Shown here one piece after another: positions 47,689-57,866 of a stretch of DNA of 64,000 nt; within the stretch, counting starts at the first letter, position 1, and every line of letters begins with the position of its first letter. The translations under genes were made by a program, and so were the position numbers. This DNA comes from Utricularia gibba (Eukaryota; Streptophyta; Magnoliopsida; Lamiales; Lentibulariaceae). The stretch spans positions 310,001-374,000 of the forward strand of contig NEEC01000019.1 in NCBI GenBank assembly GCA_002189035.1. The letters are read 5' to 3'. The notes under the pieces were generated by a model. That model was not told the DNA's origin. It searched no databases and saw only the letters and a program-made list of their open reading frames with translations.

Positions 47689-49034
47689 TGTTAAGTGTCA
47701 TTTTATTACTAATTCTTAGGTTGTTTTTATGCTTAATTATGATTAGGACTGTCTAATTAAAAGTCTATAATATGAGATTTAGGTTCTTATCTAGTTTAGG
47801 GTAATTATCTTAAATCTTGTATTTTATCTATTAATTTTAATAGTTTTAATTGAGTTTTTCTAGAGGCACACACGTGGCAGGAAGTGAGAGAAAGAGGGCA
47901 TCAGATGCCGACAAATTGGATCTTCCCGAGCTGACATTCCCTTGATTTCCGGAAGACTGTAGACACCTAATCATGAGCCTTGACGTGCGGAACACGGGAG
48001 TCTCTGACAGGCGGCATCATTAGCGTACCAGTGTCAGACGTTGCTTGCAAGTCATCCCATGTTCAGCAAAATCATAGGGACACGAAAGCTCAGACTCTCA
48101 ATGAAGTTCAGTTTTGTTCAGACGAGTTTAGTTTACTTTCAGTTTAGTTTTCCCTTTTGTTTCTCTCTCTAGAGGAATTTTCCTCTAGCTTCTCTCTAGA
48201 ACCTTGTTTCATTTCCTTTAGTTTGTATGGCCGTTCGCGGTTAGAAACTTCCATTTCTGGGTTGGAACACCACCAGATCTATGTACCGTTAGCTTATCTT
48301 CACATTTTCTCTAAATCCGAACGGGTTTCGTCTGTCTTCGCGCGACTATGTTGCAATCTTTCTGTAATAGTCTCCTTATTCAAGGTTCATGGTTAGCTGA
48401 TCACTACCCGCGGATTTTGGAGAGGAGCAAGGTGGAAAGCACCAACTCGAGCCCTTTTGGCAGGAGGAAGACAACGTTTTGTCTGTGGCCGTACCTCAGG
48501 ATCAATGGACAGGTAGTGACCTCGTATCTGGACTCATTGGGTCATTGGCAACACTCGGGCACACACGCGCAATTCGGCCGTGAGGGTCGTTGGCAGGACC
48601 TCTTATTCTCACGTTCGTCCAAGGAGGAGCAACATCGGGCTATTCCCGTGCCTTCTTGCAAGAGAGTGTAAGGGAGGGTAGGCAATTCCTTACTCCTATA
48701 GCCGAGTACTCGAGAGGACTAGAGAAGAGTGAAGACGCAACAAACATAGCTGGACAGGATTCCAAACCCAGGAACATTTACTTTATTTAAGGTTCATCGC
48801 TTACGTTCATTTTAGTTGTTTGCTCAAAACCCCTCTCATTCCCTTACTCAAGCTTCATCATCAACGGTTCTCGCACCTTCCACCTTCAAAACCGTTTACA
48901 AATCGTGACAGTTGTATTCGGGGTGCCTAACCTTTCACTCAAAAACAACTCCCCATGTTCGACACCCGTACTACGCTTTAGTGTTTTACGAGTTTTAAAA
49001 GTATTAAAATTTGTTGTGGAAACGACACGCATCA
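47689..49034 (+). repeat. 5' LTR of Athila C
   Basis: Begins TGTTAAGTGTC and ends ACACGCATCA, matching 57867-59212 base for base except for about 22 changes and with no gaps. Confidence 0.95.
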
Positions 49035-49040
49035 AATTTT

Positions 49041-49058
49041 TGGCGCCGTTGCCGGGGA
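49041..49058 (+). promoter_or_regulatory. primer-binding site, tRNA-Asp
   Basis: TGGCGCCGTTGCCGGGGA, six bases after the LTR. Its first 17 bases are the exact complement of the 3' end of tRNA-Asp(GTC) plus CCA as encoded at 40905-40976. Confidence 0.93.
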
Positions 49059-49217
49059 GTTGAAATTTTTTTTTTTGTGTTTGGTGTTGTGTGTGTGAGT
49101 TTCGTTTTATCTTCCTTTTTGTTTTCTTGTCTTTTTCCATTTTCTTTCTATTTTTCTCTTCCCTTTTCTTGTTGTTTCTTTCCCTAGTTTCCGTTTCTGC
49201 TCTGTTTTTCTCTTTTT

Positions 49218-50600
49218 ATGCAGCCAGGTCCACCAAGGGCTCGTCCCAGCCTGAGATCTTATCGAGAAGTTCTATATCCTTTGGACCAAGAGGTGGAACG
49301 AAACTTTCTTGCTAAAAAGAGAGAGCGATCGTACTGTTCAACCACTAGAGATATCATGGCAACACATGTACCCGTTGGAGTACCAGTAGTGCCCGAGACC
49401 CAGGAAGAACAACCTCGCGGAAGCTTTCCAGTACTAGTTCCCACTAACTATGGACCAGCACTACAGACCATCAAGGAGGAAATTACTGCAAATCATTCAG
49501 ACCGTCCCTTATGCATCATCTTCGATGGAGAAGAAGACTATGAGCTATGTCCATAATTATTCCAGACGCTTCCAAAGTTTGATGGAAGGGAAAATGATGA
49601 CCCCAATCGTCATCTACGTGAGTTGCACACGGCTTGTGCATCCATGCGCCCCAAGGGAGCCACAGAGAGTCAAGTCAAACTTAGAGTGTTTCCTTTCAGT
49701 CTTACCGAACGAGCTTTGGAGTGGCTCTATGGACTTCCACCTTCATCTATCGCCACATGTTAGCAGATGGTTCAAAAATTCTTGGATCGCTATGCACCAC
49801 TTGGAAGAGCTTCTGCTGGAAGGAGAGCTTTGACCACTATGATGCAGAGTGAAGGAGAAAACATGCAGGAGTATTATGATCGTTTCAACCGAATCTGCAA
49901 CTCCTACCCTCAGCATGGACTCACTGAAGGCCAGATCTTGCAGCATTTCTATGAAGGATTAACTCCTATGATTCGGGGACAGATGGATGCCGCTTGTAAT
50001 GGATCATTATTAGCGAACCGTCACAGTGCTGATGCCCGTAGACTCATTGAGCAAATGGCTGCTAATTCCTATTGCACAGCCAATCATTATGACAACTCCT
50101 ATAGACCACCTGGTGGAAGCACTGGAACAACGAAAGCGGTCTATGGAGTGGACAACTCAGAAGTACTAGCTCAACTTGCAGTAATGAGCGACACGTTGAA
50201 GTTTGGTCTTCAAGCCTTGCTTCAACAAAAGGAAGGATATCAAGGAACCTCAAGTTCTATGCCATCTCACTTTGACTCTGGATCAAGAATTCCGAAAATG
50301 CCGGTGGAAGAAGTCAATGCCTTCTATCAGAATCAAGGTGGGACGTACAAGTATGGAAATTATCAGATGCCTCGAAGAGACCATCCTGGTTTCCGCTGGA
50401 GACATCGAGCACCCCCAGGTCAAGCACCATCACTAGGGAACCCACCTGGTATTCCTCAGAAGACTATCATTGGGCCACCTCAACCATTGCAGATAACCGG
50501 ACCTCCAGAACAACACATGGTTCCATATCAACCGAATCACAGTTTAGAGGCCATGGTTAAATCTCTTGCTGAAAGCACCTCCAAGATGCATGCTTAGCAA
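49218..50600 (+). pseudogene. Athila C gag
   Basis: N-terminal reading 49218-49556 (start MQPGPPRARPSLR). The gag core follows in another frame after a shift near 49553: FDGRENDDPNRHLRELHT, RALEWLYGLPPSS, FLDRYAPLGRASAGRRAL, QEYYDRFNRICNSYPQHGL and FYEGLTPMIRGQ. Stops lie at about 49760 and 50596. This is the retrotransposon gag domain that forms the capsid. A zinc knuckle is not seen. Confidence 0.85.
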
Positions 50601-50649
50601 AAGGACATGAAAGGCCAAATCACAAATATTCAAGGCCATATTACTCAGC

Positions 50650-52059
50650 TTGCACATAAATGCCATCTCGTTGAGAAGTGGAACTGACCTACCAGACCCT
50701 TACCCATGGTTCACAAACAAGGTAGATAGGTCTGATGAAAAGGAGCTAGAGGTCATAGACAGTGATTCTGATGTTGACGAAGAAATCATTGGTGACGACC
50801 TAGATAACTCACCAGTGCAAAACAATGATGTTCCGAAGCCACCTGAGAATGTTCAAGAGAAGGCGGCAATTGAAGTTCCTCAGATCAAACCATTGGTCAT
50901 ACCGCCACCCTTCCTGATGAGGCTTCGAAGAAGGAACAAGGACAAGAAAGGATTGAAAACTTTTATGGAAATGATGAAAAAGATTAATGTTTCTATTCCT
51001 CTTCTTGATATGATTGAACAGGTCCCCAAGTATGCCAAGTTGTTGAAGGACCTATGTGACTCGAAGAAAAAAGCAAAGGTGGAACAAGAAGTGATTCCTT
51101 TGACTGAAAACATTTCAGCCATCATTCAAAGGAGAATGCCACGTAGATGTAAGGATCCCGGTATGTTTTCAATTCCCGTTACCATTGGAAATACAAAGAT
51201 TTCAGTAGCTATGTGTGATCTTGGTGCTTCGGTTAACGTTATGCCTAGATCTCTTTATTTGTCTCTTGCATCTAAGTTAGGCCAACTTGAACCGACGAAT
51301 GTTGTATGTCAATTAGCAGATAGATCACAAGTTACACCGGATGGTAGAATTAAAGATGTTTTCGTTCATGTTAAGGATTTAGTTTTTCCATCTGACTTTT
51401 TGGTTATCCCTATGGAAAGTGATAACCCTAAAGTTTCGGAGTCCATTATTTTGGGACGACCATTCATGGCTACTGCAGGTACAAAGATTGATGTTCAAGC
51501 AGGTACTATCAATCTTCAATTCGATGGACAGGTGCTGGACTTCAGTCTTGACAAAGCCATGAAGCATCCTGAACATATCAGTGAGATACATGCGATCTCC
51601 ACATGCGAAACTTACACTGATCACTATGCGATGATCCATGAACAAGGATCTGAATCTCATTTAGACACGGAAATTTCTCAATCTGAAGACTTTCCTCGTG
51701 CTGAACTTGAAGCCTTTAATCATTCAGATGATCCACCCGATGAACCTCATGTGCAGGATGTTTCCTTTCTTAGCTTGGAAACACCTGGCAAGTTGCTGGT
51801 GCCTTCCGTTATTCAAGCACCATCATTAGAGTTAAAGACTTTGCCCGAACATTTGAAATATTTGTTTCTGGGTGCTGATGAGACTCTACCCGTTATTGTT
51901 TCTAGTTTACTAACCTTGGAACAGGAGGAAAAGCTTAAGGCTGTGCTTCAAGAGCACAAAAAAGCAATTGGTTGGACTTTAGCTGATATCAAGGGGATCA
52001 GCCCTTCTATTTGCACTCACAGGATTTACCTAGAGGATGGGACGAAGCCATTTCGATAG
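50650..52059 (+). CDS. Athila C protease and RT N-terminal region (long open frame)
   Basis: Open frame of 469 codons in which the gag tail continues into a retropepsin-like domain: FSIPVTIGNTKI, AMCDLGASVNVMPRSLY (the D-L-G-A site at about residues 194-197), and SIILGRPFMATAGTKIDV. It ends in the start of RT (KKAIGWTLADIKGISPSIC, THRIYLEDGTKPFR). The frame then stops at TAG 52057-52059, one codon after the arginine of a highly conserved block. Confidence 0.82.
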   Translation: MHINAISLRSGTDLPDPYPWFTNKVDRSDEKELEVIDSDSDVDEEIIGDDLDNSPVQNNDVPKPPENVQEKAAIEVPQIKPLVIPPPFLMRLRRRNKDKKGLKTFMEMMKKINVSIPLLDMIEQVPKYAKLLKDLCDSKKKAKVEQEVIPLTENISAIIQRRMPRRCKDPGMFSIPVTIGNTKISVAMCDLGASVNVMPRSLYLSLASKLGQLEPTNVVCQLADRSQVTPDGRIKDVFVHVKDLVFPSDFLVIPMESDNPKVSESIILGRPFMATAGTKIDVQAGTINLQFDGQVLDFSLDKAMKHPEHISEIHAISTCETYTDHYAMIHEQGSESHLDTEISQSEDFPRAELEAFNHSDDPPDEPHVQDVSFLSLETPGKLLVPSVIQAPSLELKTLPEHLKYLFLGADETLPVIVSSLLTLEQEEKLKAVLQEHKKAIGWTLADIKGISPSICTHRIYLEDGTKPFR

Positions 52060-53266
52060 CCACAAAGGAGACTGAACCCCCGATGGTGGAAGTGGTCAAG
52101 AAAGAGATTTTGAAGCTGTTATCCGCAGGTATCATTTATCCTATATCTGACAATGAGTGGGTTAGCCCTGTGCAGGTTGTCCCAAAGAAGACTGGTATCA
52201 CAGTGATGAACAATGAACAAGGGGAACTTATTCCCACAAGAGTGCAGAATGGTTGGAGGATGTGTGTGGACTATCGCAAGCTTAATTCTACCACCAGGAA
52301 AGACCACTATTCCCTTCCTTTTATAGACCAAATGCTTGAACGACTTGCAGGGAAGAGTCATTATTGCTGCTTGGATGGATACTCCGGTTTCCACCAAATT
52401 CCCGTAGCTCTTGAAGATCAATCCAAGGTAGTTTTTGTCTGCCCTTTTGGAACTTTTGCCTATCATAGGATGCCATTTGGACTATGCAATGCACCTGCAC
52501 TTTCCAAAGATGCATGGTGAGTATCTTCTTGGAGTATGTGGAAGAAATTATTGAAGTTTTCATGGATGACTTCACTGTTTATGGCAATAGTTTTGATGAA
52601 TGCTTAGGGAACTTATCTTTGATTTTGAAAAGATGTGTTGAGACTAACCTTGTGCTTAATTATGAGAAGTGTCACTTTATGGTTGAGCAAGGCATCATTT
52701 TGGGACATGTAGTTTCCAAGAGAGGAATTGAAGTGGACAAAGCAAAGGTTGAGGTAATCCAAAAACTACCTTATCCTACTTGTGTTCGAGACATTCGCTC
52801 CTTTCTTGGTCATGCGGGCTTCTATAGAAGGTTTATCCAAGATTTTTCGAAAATTGCATCTCCCCTATGTGCTTTGTTACACAAAGATGTTGATTTTACT
52901 TTTGATGAAAATTGTCGGTTAGCTTTTGATACCTTGAAAGAAAGACTTGTTTCGGCCCCTATCATTCAGGCTCCTAACTGGAATTTGCCTTTTGAGCTCA
53001 TGTGTGATGCTAGCGATGTAGCATTAGGAGCTGTCCTTGGACAGAAATTGGAGAAGGCATCACATGTGATCCATTACGCCTCAAAGTGTCTGGATGATGC
53101 ACAACGGAATTATACGACAACAGAGAAGGAGCTTTTAGCCATCATTTTCGCACTGGAAAAAATCCGACCCTACCTCCTCAACAAAAAGGATTCGAAACCT
53201 CGTCTTATTAGATGGATCCTATTGCTCCAGGAGTTTGACATTGAGGGCTACAGATTCAAAGCCTAA
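52060..53266 (+). pseudogene. Athila C reverse transcriptase and truncated RNase H
   Basis: RT blocks: WVSPVQVVPKKTGITV, MCVDYRKLNSTTRKDHYSLP, CLDGYSGFHQIPV, GTFAYHRMPFGLCNAPA, then a frame change near 52495. The next frame gives VFMDDFTVYG, with the catalytic FMDD, and FLGHAGFYRRFIQDFSKIA. RNase H has MCDASDVALGAVLGQ and NYTTTEKELLAIIFALEKIRPYL. It then jumps to KKDSKPRLIRWILLLQEFDI, so about 20 residues with the TDH motif are missing. The domain ends at the inserted mitochondrial piece. Confidence 0.87.
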
Positions 53267-53583
53267 TTTCATCTAACTTCTTTTTTGGTATGGTAAATCA
53301 ATTGCGAAATGGACGGACCCACTTAAAATCTTTACTGAACTATGACCTGCCATCATATTAGCAAATAAACGTATTCCTAAGCTTAATGCGCGAAAACAAT
53401 GAGGGATTAGCTCAAGGAGTACTAAAAAGGGTGCTAATGGCAGTGGGACTCCTGCGGGTAAGGAGAAGCTTAAAAAATGAAGCCCATTTTTTTGAAATCC
53501 CACTATGGTAATGCCAATAAAAAGAGAAAATGAGAGACCCAAAGTAATGAGAAAATGACTTGTATTCTGAGATAAGAAAGGAT
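53267..53583 (-). other. inserted fragment with mitochondrial atp6 (ATP synthase subunit a) similarity
   Basis: On the minus strand, 53571-53317 translates to an uninterrupted stretch typical of plant mitochondrial ATP6: SHFLITLGLSFSLFIGITIV, AGVPLPLAPFLVLLELIPHC, RALSLGIRLFANMMAGHSS, ending KILSG. Subunit a forms the proton channel of ATP synthase with the c-ring; GIRLFANMMAGH includes the essential arginine helix. After KILSG the similarity stops and an unrelated tail follows, so only about 85 codons are present. The flanks at 53267-53316 and 53572-53583 are of unknown source. It replaces the few residues that normally link RNase H to the integrase zinc finger. Confidence 0.85.
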
Positions 53584-54986
53584 GCGAGAATTTGGTAGCG
53601 AATCATCTCAGCCGCATCACCTCCGGAGAAGCATCCAGCCCCATTGATGACAACTTCCTTGATGAGCACTTATTCATGATCCATGATGGAAGTCCCTGGT
53701 ACGCGGACATTGTGAATTTTCTAGTAATAGGACATTTTCCGGAGGACTTCCAGCCTCATCAAAAGGAGAAGTTGCGGAGTGACAGTATGCACTACATTTG
53801 GGACGACCCATACTTGCGGAAGATTGGGCCTGATCAAATCCTTCGCCGGTGCATTCCCCAAGGTGAAGTGAATTCAATTCTTACTCATTGTCATGAACTA
53901 CCTTGTGGGGGTCATTTTGGTCCCAAGATCACAACTAACAAGGTCTTGGAAGCTGGCTTCTATTGGCCCACTCTTTTTCGAGATGCATACCTTCATTGCA
54001 AGGCATGCCCTAATTGCCAAAGAGGTGGAGGCATAGGTTTCAGAGACCAAATGCCACTTCAGCCCATCGTGATGTGCGAAATTTTTTATGCTTGGGGTAT
54101 TGACTTCATGGGACCATTCCCTTCATCAAAAGGAAAGATCTATATCCTCCTTGCTGTTGATTACGTTTCTAAGTGGGTTGAGGCCATGGCATGTGAGAAA
54201 GATGACGCAAGGACTATAAGCCATTTCTTAACTTCTCACATTTTCCCTAGGTTTGGTTATCCTAAGATTCTCATTTCCGATAGAGGTACCCACTTCGTGA
54301 ACCATGTCATAAGGGCTATGCTAACAAAATTTGGAGTTCATCATCGTCTTTCTCCAGCTAGGCATCCTCAGACTAATGGGCAGGCTGAAAACTCAAATCG
54401 GGAGATCAAGCGCATCTTAGAACGAACAGTGAATACAACCAGAAGAGACTAGAGTCTCAGGCTGACTGATGCGTTATGGGCCTACCGCACAGCTTACAAA
54501 AATCCCATTGGAATGTCTCCTTTTCGCATGATCTATGGAAAGTCTTGCCACCTTCCAGTGGAGATTCATCACAAGGCGTACTGGGCCGTTAAAGCATGCA
54601 ACATGATTAGTGATCAAGCTGGAGAAAAGAGACTACTTGACTTGAATGAACTAGAGGAAATTCGCTTGAATGCCTACTCCAATCACTTGATCTACAAGGA
54701 GAAGGTAAAGCACTTCCATGACAGTAAGTTGCACGAAAAGAAATTTCAAGTCGGTCAGAAAGTTCTTTTATACAATACCACTCTGAAATTTTTTCCTGGA
54801 AAATTGAGATCTAAATGGCAGGGACCTTATGAAGTTTCACATATTTTCCCTTATGGTGCTGTTGTTATCCGTTCTTATGAGACAGGGAAATGTTTCAAGG
54901 TTAATGGCCATAGGTTGAAACCGTATTATGAGAACTTTCAGCCGCAAACAGCATGTTGTTTGCTCTTAATCGAGGATCATCAGTAG
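53584..54986 (+). pseudogene. Athila C integrase
   Basis: NLVANHLSRI at 53586 resumes pol after the insertion. The HHCC zinc finger is read from THCHELPCGGHFGP and HCKACPNCQRG. Catalytic residues are in GIDFMGPFPSS (D), ISDRGTHF (D) and NGQAENSNREIK (E). A TAG at 54450 replaces the usual Trp codon before [20 protein letters not shown]. The C-terminal part then continues open to 54986 with [17 protein letters not shown] and [10 protein letters not shown]. Apart from that stop, the domain is whole. Confidence 0.9.
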
Positions 54987-55330
54987 TGTACCAAGTCGGC
55001 CAACGACTTTAAATTGGTGCTGCGCGGGAGGCAACCCGTGAGTTAATTTTCTCTTTCCTCTTTTACTTTTGTCTGACATTGCAGGTTCCCACGGATTCTG
55101 TTGGGATTACACACTATCCCACATATCATTACCGAGAGACGTTAAAATTTTGCTTTCCTTTCCCCCCATGATTATCCTTCTTGGAACCCTTCTCTCACCA
55201 TAACTACCCATTTCCCCATTCACACCACTACTTCTATCACTTTCCCCACCTTTCCGTAAGACATTCCCACTTCTGCCAATTTCCAGTTTACCTTCTTCCT
55301 CACCCTTGCGGCCCATCGTAACTAACAGCC

Positions 55331-56077
55331 ATGAAGGGAACATCCTCTGCTTCATCTCTTCATACCCCTGTTAGGAAACCCCACACACCTAGGCAACACA
55401 AGGCCGTCACTGAAGGTCCATCACGGAGGAACCGACAGCGTTTTGCTTCACCCTCACCCAGACCTCACAAACGCCAGTCTGTGCCTCCACTGGAAACTTC
55501 GTCCTGGGAGATTTCTCCAATGTTTTCACCAGTCCCTTTAGCCGAACTCCCTCCTATTTTGTACCTTCCATGGAAAAATGAGGATTCTTCGGCACACCTG
55601 GAAATGCCCGCTGCAACCCCGGAGAGAGTAGCCACACCAGAACCTGTTGCAGAGGAGACACCGGAGCAAGACCCAATTGCAACCCAGAGTTATACCGACA
55701 GCTCCGACGAAGATTTCCAACTGGACGGCTTGGAGGAAGAAGAGGAAGAAACCGAAATGGAAGAGGCGTCTAGCCCACCAACTGCTGCAAACAGACGTTC
55801 ACCCCATGAGGAAGGGAAAGGTGAGGATGATAATATTGATTCTGAAGTGGATTTGTGGATTGCAGAAATGCAGGGAGCCGCTAACGAAGGACCACCACTA
55901 ACGTTCCAAGACGGGGAGCAGGCCATCAACACTGGCCAAACAAGCAGACAGCGCGGCAAAGGCCAACGAGGGCAACAAAAGTTCTGGCGGGACCGTTTGT
56001 TGGAGTCTCCTGCCTGGACCCAACTCCGGGACACTGTCAGGTTAGTAAGAAATCCCAAGCCCTTTTTTACGCTCTAA
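55331..56077 (+). pseudogene. Athila C post-integrase protein, first part (env position)
   Basis: 248-codon frame. Basic, proline- and serine-rich N-terminus (RKPHTPRQHK, SPSPRPHKRQ), an acidic run EEEEEETEMEE in the middle, and a basic Gln-rich end (RQRGKGQRGQQK). No signal peptide or membrane helix is evident. It ends at TAA 56075-56077 just after a T6 run, while the next frame (56092) is already open upstream through the same point. One protein spanning both is therefore likely, broken at 56063-56068. Confidence 0.6.
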
Positions 56078-56091
56078 CGAGTCGCCGCATC

Positions 56092-57057
56092 TTGTTTGCT
56101 TTCCATATGCATGCTCCAACGTTAGCTCATTTGAATTTGACGCATGATATTAACCGCATGTTTGAGTTTTCACCTGAATGGCGTCTTTTTTCAGAGATTG
56201 ATCTTCCTGTTTTTCCAAAATTGGTCTTTGAATTTTATGCTCGATTTGCTTTTGATGATGTGGAAGGGAACCCTATTGCTGAACCCCTCATTTCCTTTCG
56301 TTTGGGTGGCAAAGACTTTGAGCTTTATGTTAATGATTTTAATGTTGCTCTTGGTTTTGTGTCTGAGGATGAACTTACTTCTGCTCGATATTTTCAAGCT
56401 TGCTGCGATTATCCCCCATCATTTGATGTTCATAGTGCTTATGGTTCCATGTCTGTCTGTGAACCACCCTTTCCCAGTTCCAAACTCAAGGCCCATCACT
56501 TGAGGGCCCCTGCGCTGTTAGTTTTGAACAGGTATCTCGGAGGATGCTATTCTGCCACTCGCCAAGGCACCAGTGTGGTCTCCAAGGTGGTAGTGTTCTT
56601 CCTCTGGGCCATGATGAAGAAGATCCCGATCAACCTTGGCTGGTGGATTGCCATGCACATGAATCGTGTGGCATCGCGTAGCGAACGAGTGCTTCCATTC
56701 GCATCCCTCATCACTAAGCTCGCGATGCACCTTAATGTGGATCTCACCGCCAACACACCCAAGGTAGAGGCCCATTTTCGATACCTTGACCTGGTTGACC
56801 TCTTTCAGTGCAGTTACCTCAAGGACGCTGGAGGCTGTGCCGTTTTCGTCCAAGCCGGGACGAAGAGTAAGACCACTGTGATGCCGCACACTATTGTAGA
56901 TCCATATGGTGACTCCTCTGACGTTCCCCTGGCGACTGCCCCTGCATCGCCAGACAAACGCACCCTCCTGCTGGGTCTTCAAGATCTTCAGCGCCAGATC
57001 ACAACATTGTCGTCCAAACTGGACACCTTGATCACCTCTCTGCCACGCCATCACTAA
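56092..57057 (+). pseudogene. Athila C post-integrase protein, second part (Athila ORF1/plant transposon protein-like)
   Basis: 321 codons, open from before the Met at 56092. The segment LVFEFYARFAFDD, FRLGGKDFELYVNDFNVALG resembles the Athila ORF-1 / putative plant transposon protein domain seen in many gypsy elements. A weakly hydrophobic segment (VVVFFLWAMMKKIPINLGWW) lies near residue 170. The C-terminus is a heptad-like stretch (LGLQDLQRQITTLSSKLDTL) that could form a coiled coil. Function unknown; called env-like only by position. Confidence 0.65.
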
Positions 57058-57846
57058 GGTACCCTCCACCATGCTTGATGATGAGGACATCCTCAGAATT
57101 AAGTGTGGGGAGGAGCTCTTCTCTATTAAACGAACTATCTTTCGTTACCGTATTTGGACAATTTTTTTTATCTGTTTTATTTCCTGTGTCTGCGTTTTTA
57201 TCTTATGAGTCTGCCCCGTATCATGCCCCCTAGGTTAGATGACATCTATGCTTAGGTATTCCTTACGCATGCTTCATGATTAGGGTGCTTAGACTTATCT
57301 TACTGCTAGGAGACCTTCTAGATTTTTCCTTACTCTAAATTTCTAGCTCTTATGACATGCATTAGGGTTGAGAATTTTCTAGGATTGCTCTCATGTTTTT
57401 GTTGTACATTGGCAGCCCAGTGACACCTCTTTGTTATACAAAAAAAAAAAAAAAAGAGAGGATGCCAAAGGTAAGAATTGTCTGGTGAAACCGTGGATGA
57501 CGCGAACTTTACTTATGAACCACGAATAAGGTTTCGTAATCCAGACAACTCTTCCCCAAAGCGGGGATCCTTATCTTCAAAAAAAAAAAAAAGAAAAGAA
57601 GAAAGAGAGAGAGGAATAAGTCACTGTGGTCCAAACTTTTGAAAATTAGAGAGCGATCCTAAACTATCTTTCTCCCTGATTGTGTTCTTTGAGTAGCATG
57701 CTTTAAATTGACTTGAAGAGTTTGGAAAGAAACAGAAGGGAATACATGCATTTAGAAAGGGATAGGTTACCTTAGTCGTGCATCATGAGTTAGGTACTAT
57801 CAAAGCGATGGATTGTCTATCTGTTTTCATACTTGAGGACAAGCAT
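57058..57846. other. Athila C 3' non-coding region
   Basis: Contains a second purine-tract-like block (57097-57111), two A-runs (57439-57455 and 57579-57591) and an inverted repeat (57473-57492 with 57530-57553). No coding seen. Confidence 0.6.
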
Positions 57847-57866
57847 GATTTAAGTGTGGGGGAATA
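57847..57866 (+). promoter_or_regulatory. polypurine tract of Athila C
   Basis: tgatttaagtgtgggggaata lies directly before the 3' LTR. The ttaagtgtggggg core is the usual second-strand primer of plant Athila/Tat-type elements. Confidence 0.82.

Noticed and set aside
49041-49060. tRNA-Asp-like sequence after the Athila LTR
   Set aside because: Only the 3' end complement is present, as expected for a primer-binding site; it is not a second tRNA gene.
56518-57090. Minus-strand open frame of 190 codons inside Athila C
   Set aside because: Antisense shadow of the post-integrase frame, with no domain of its own.
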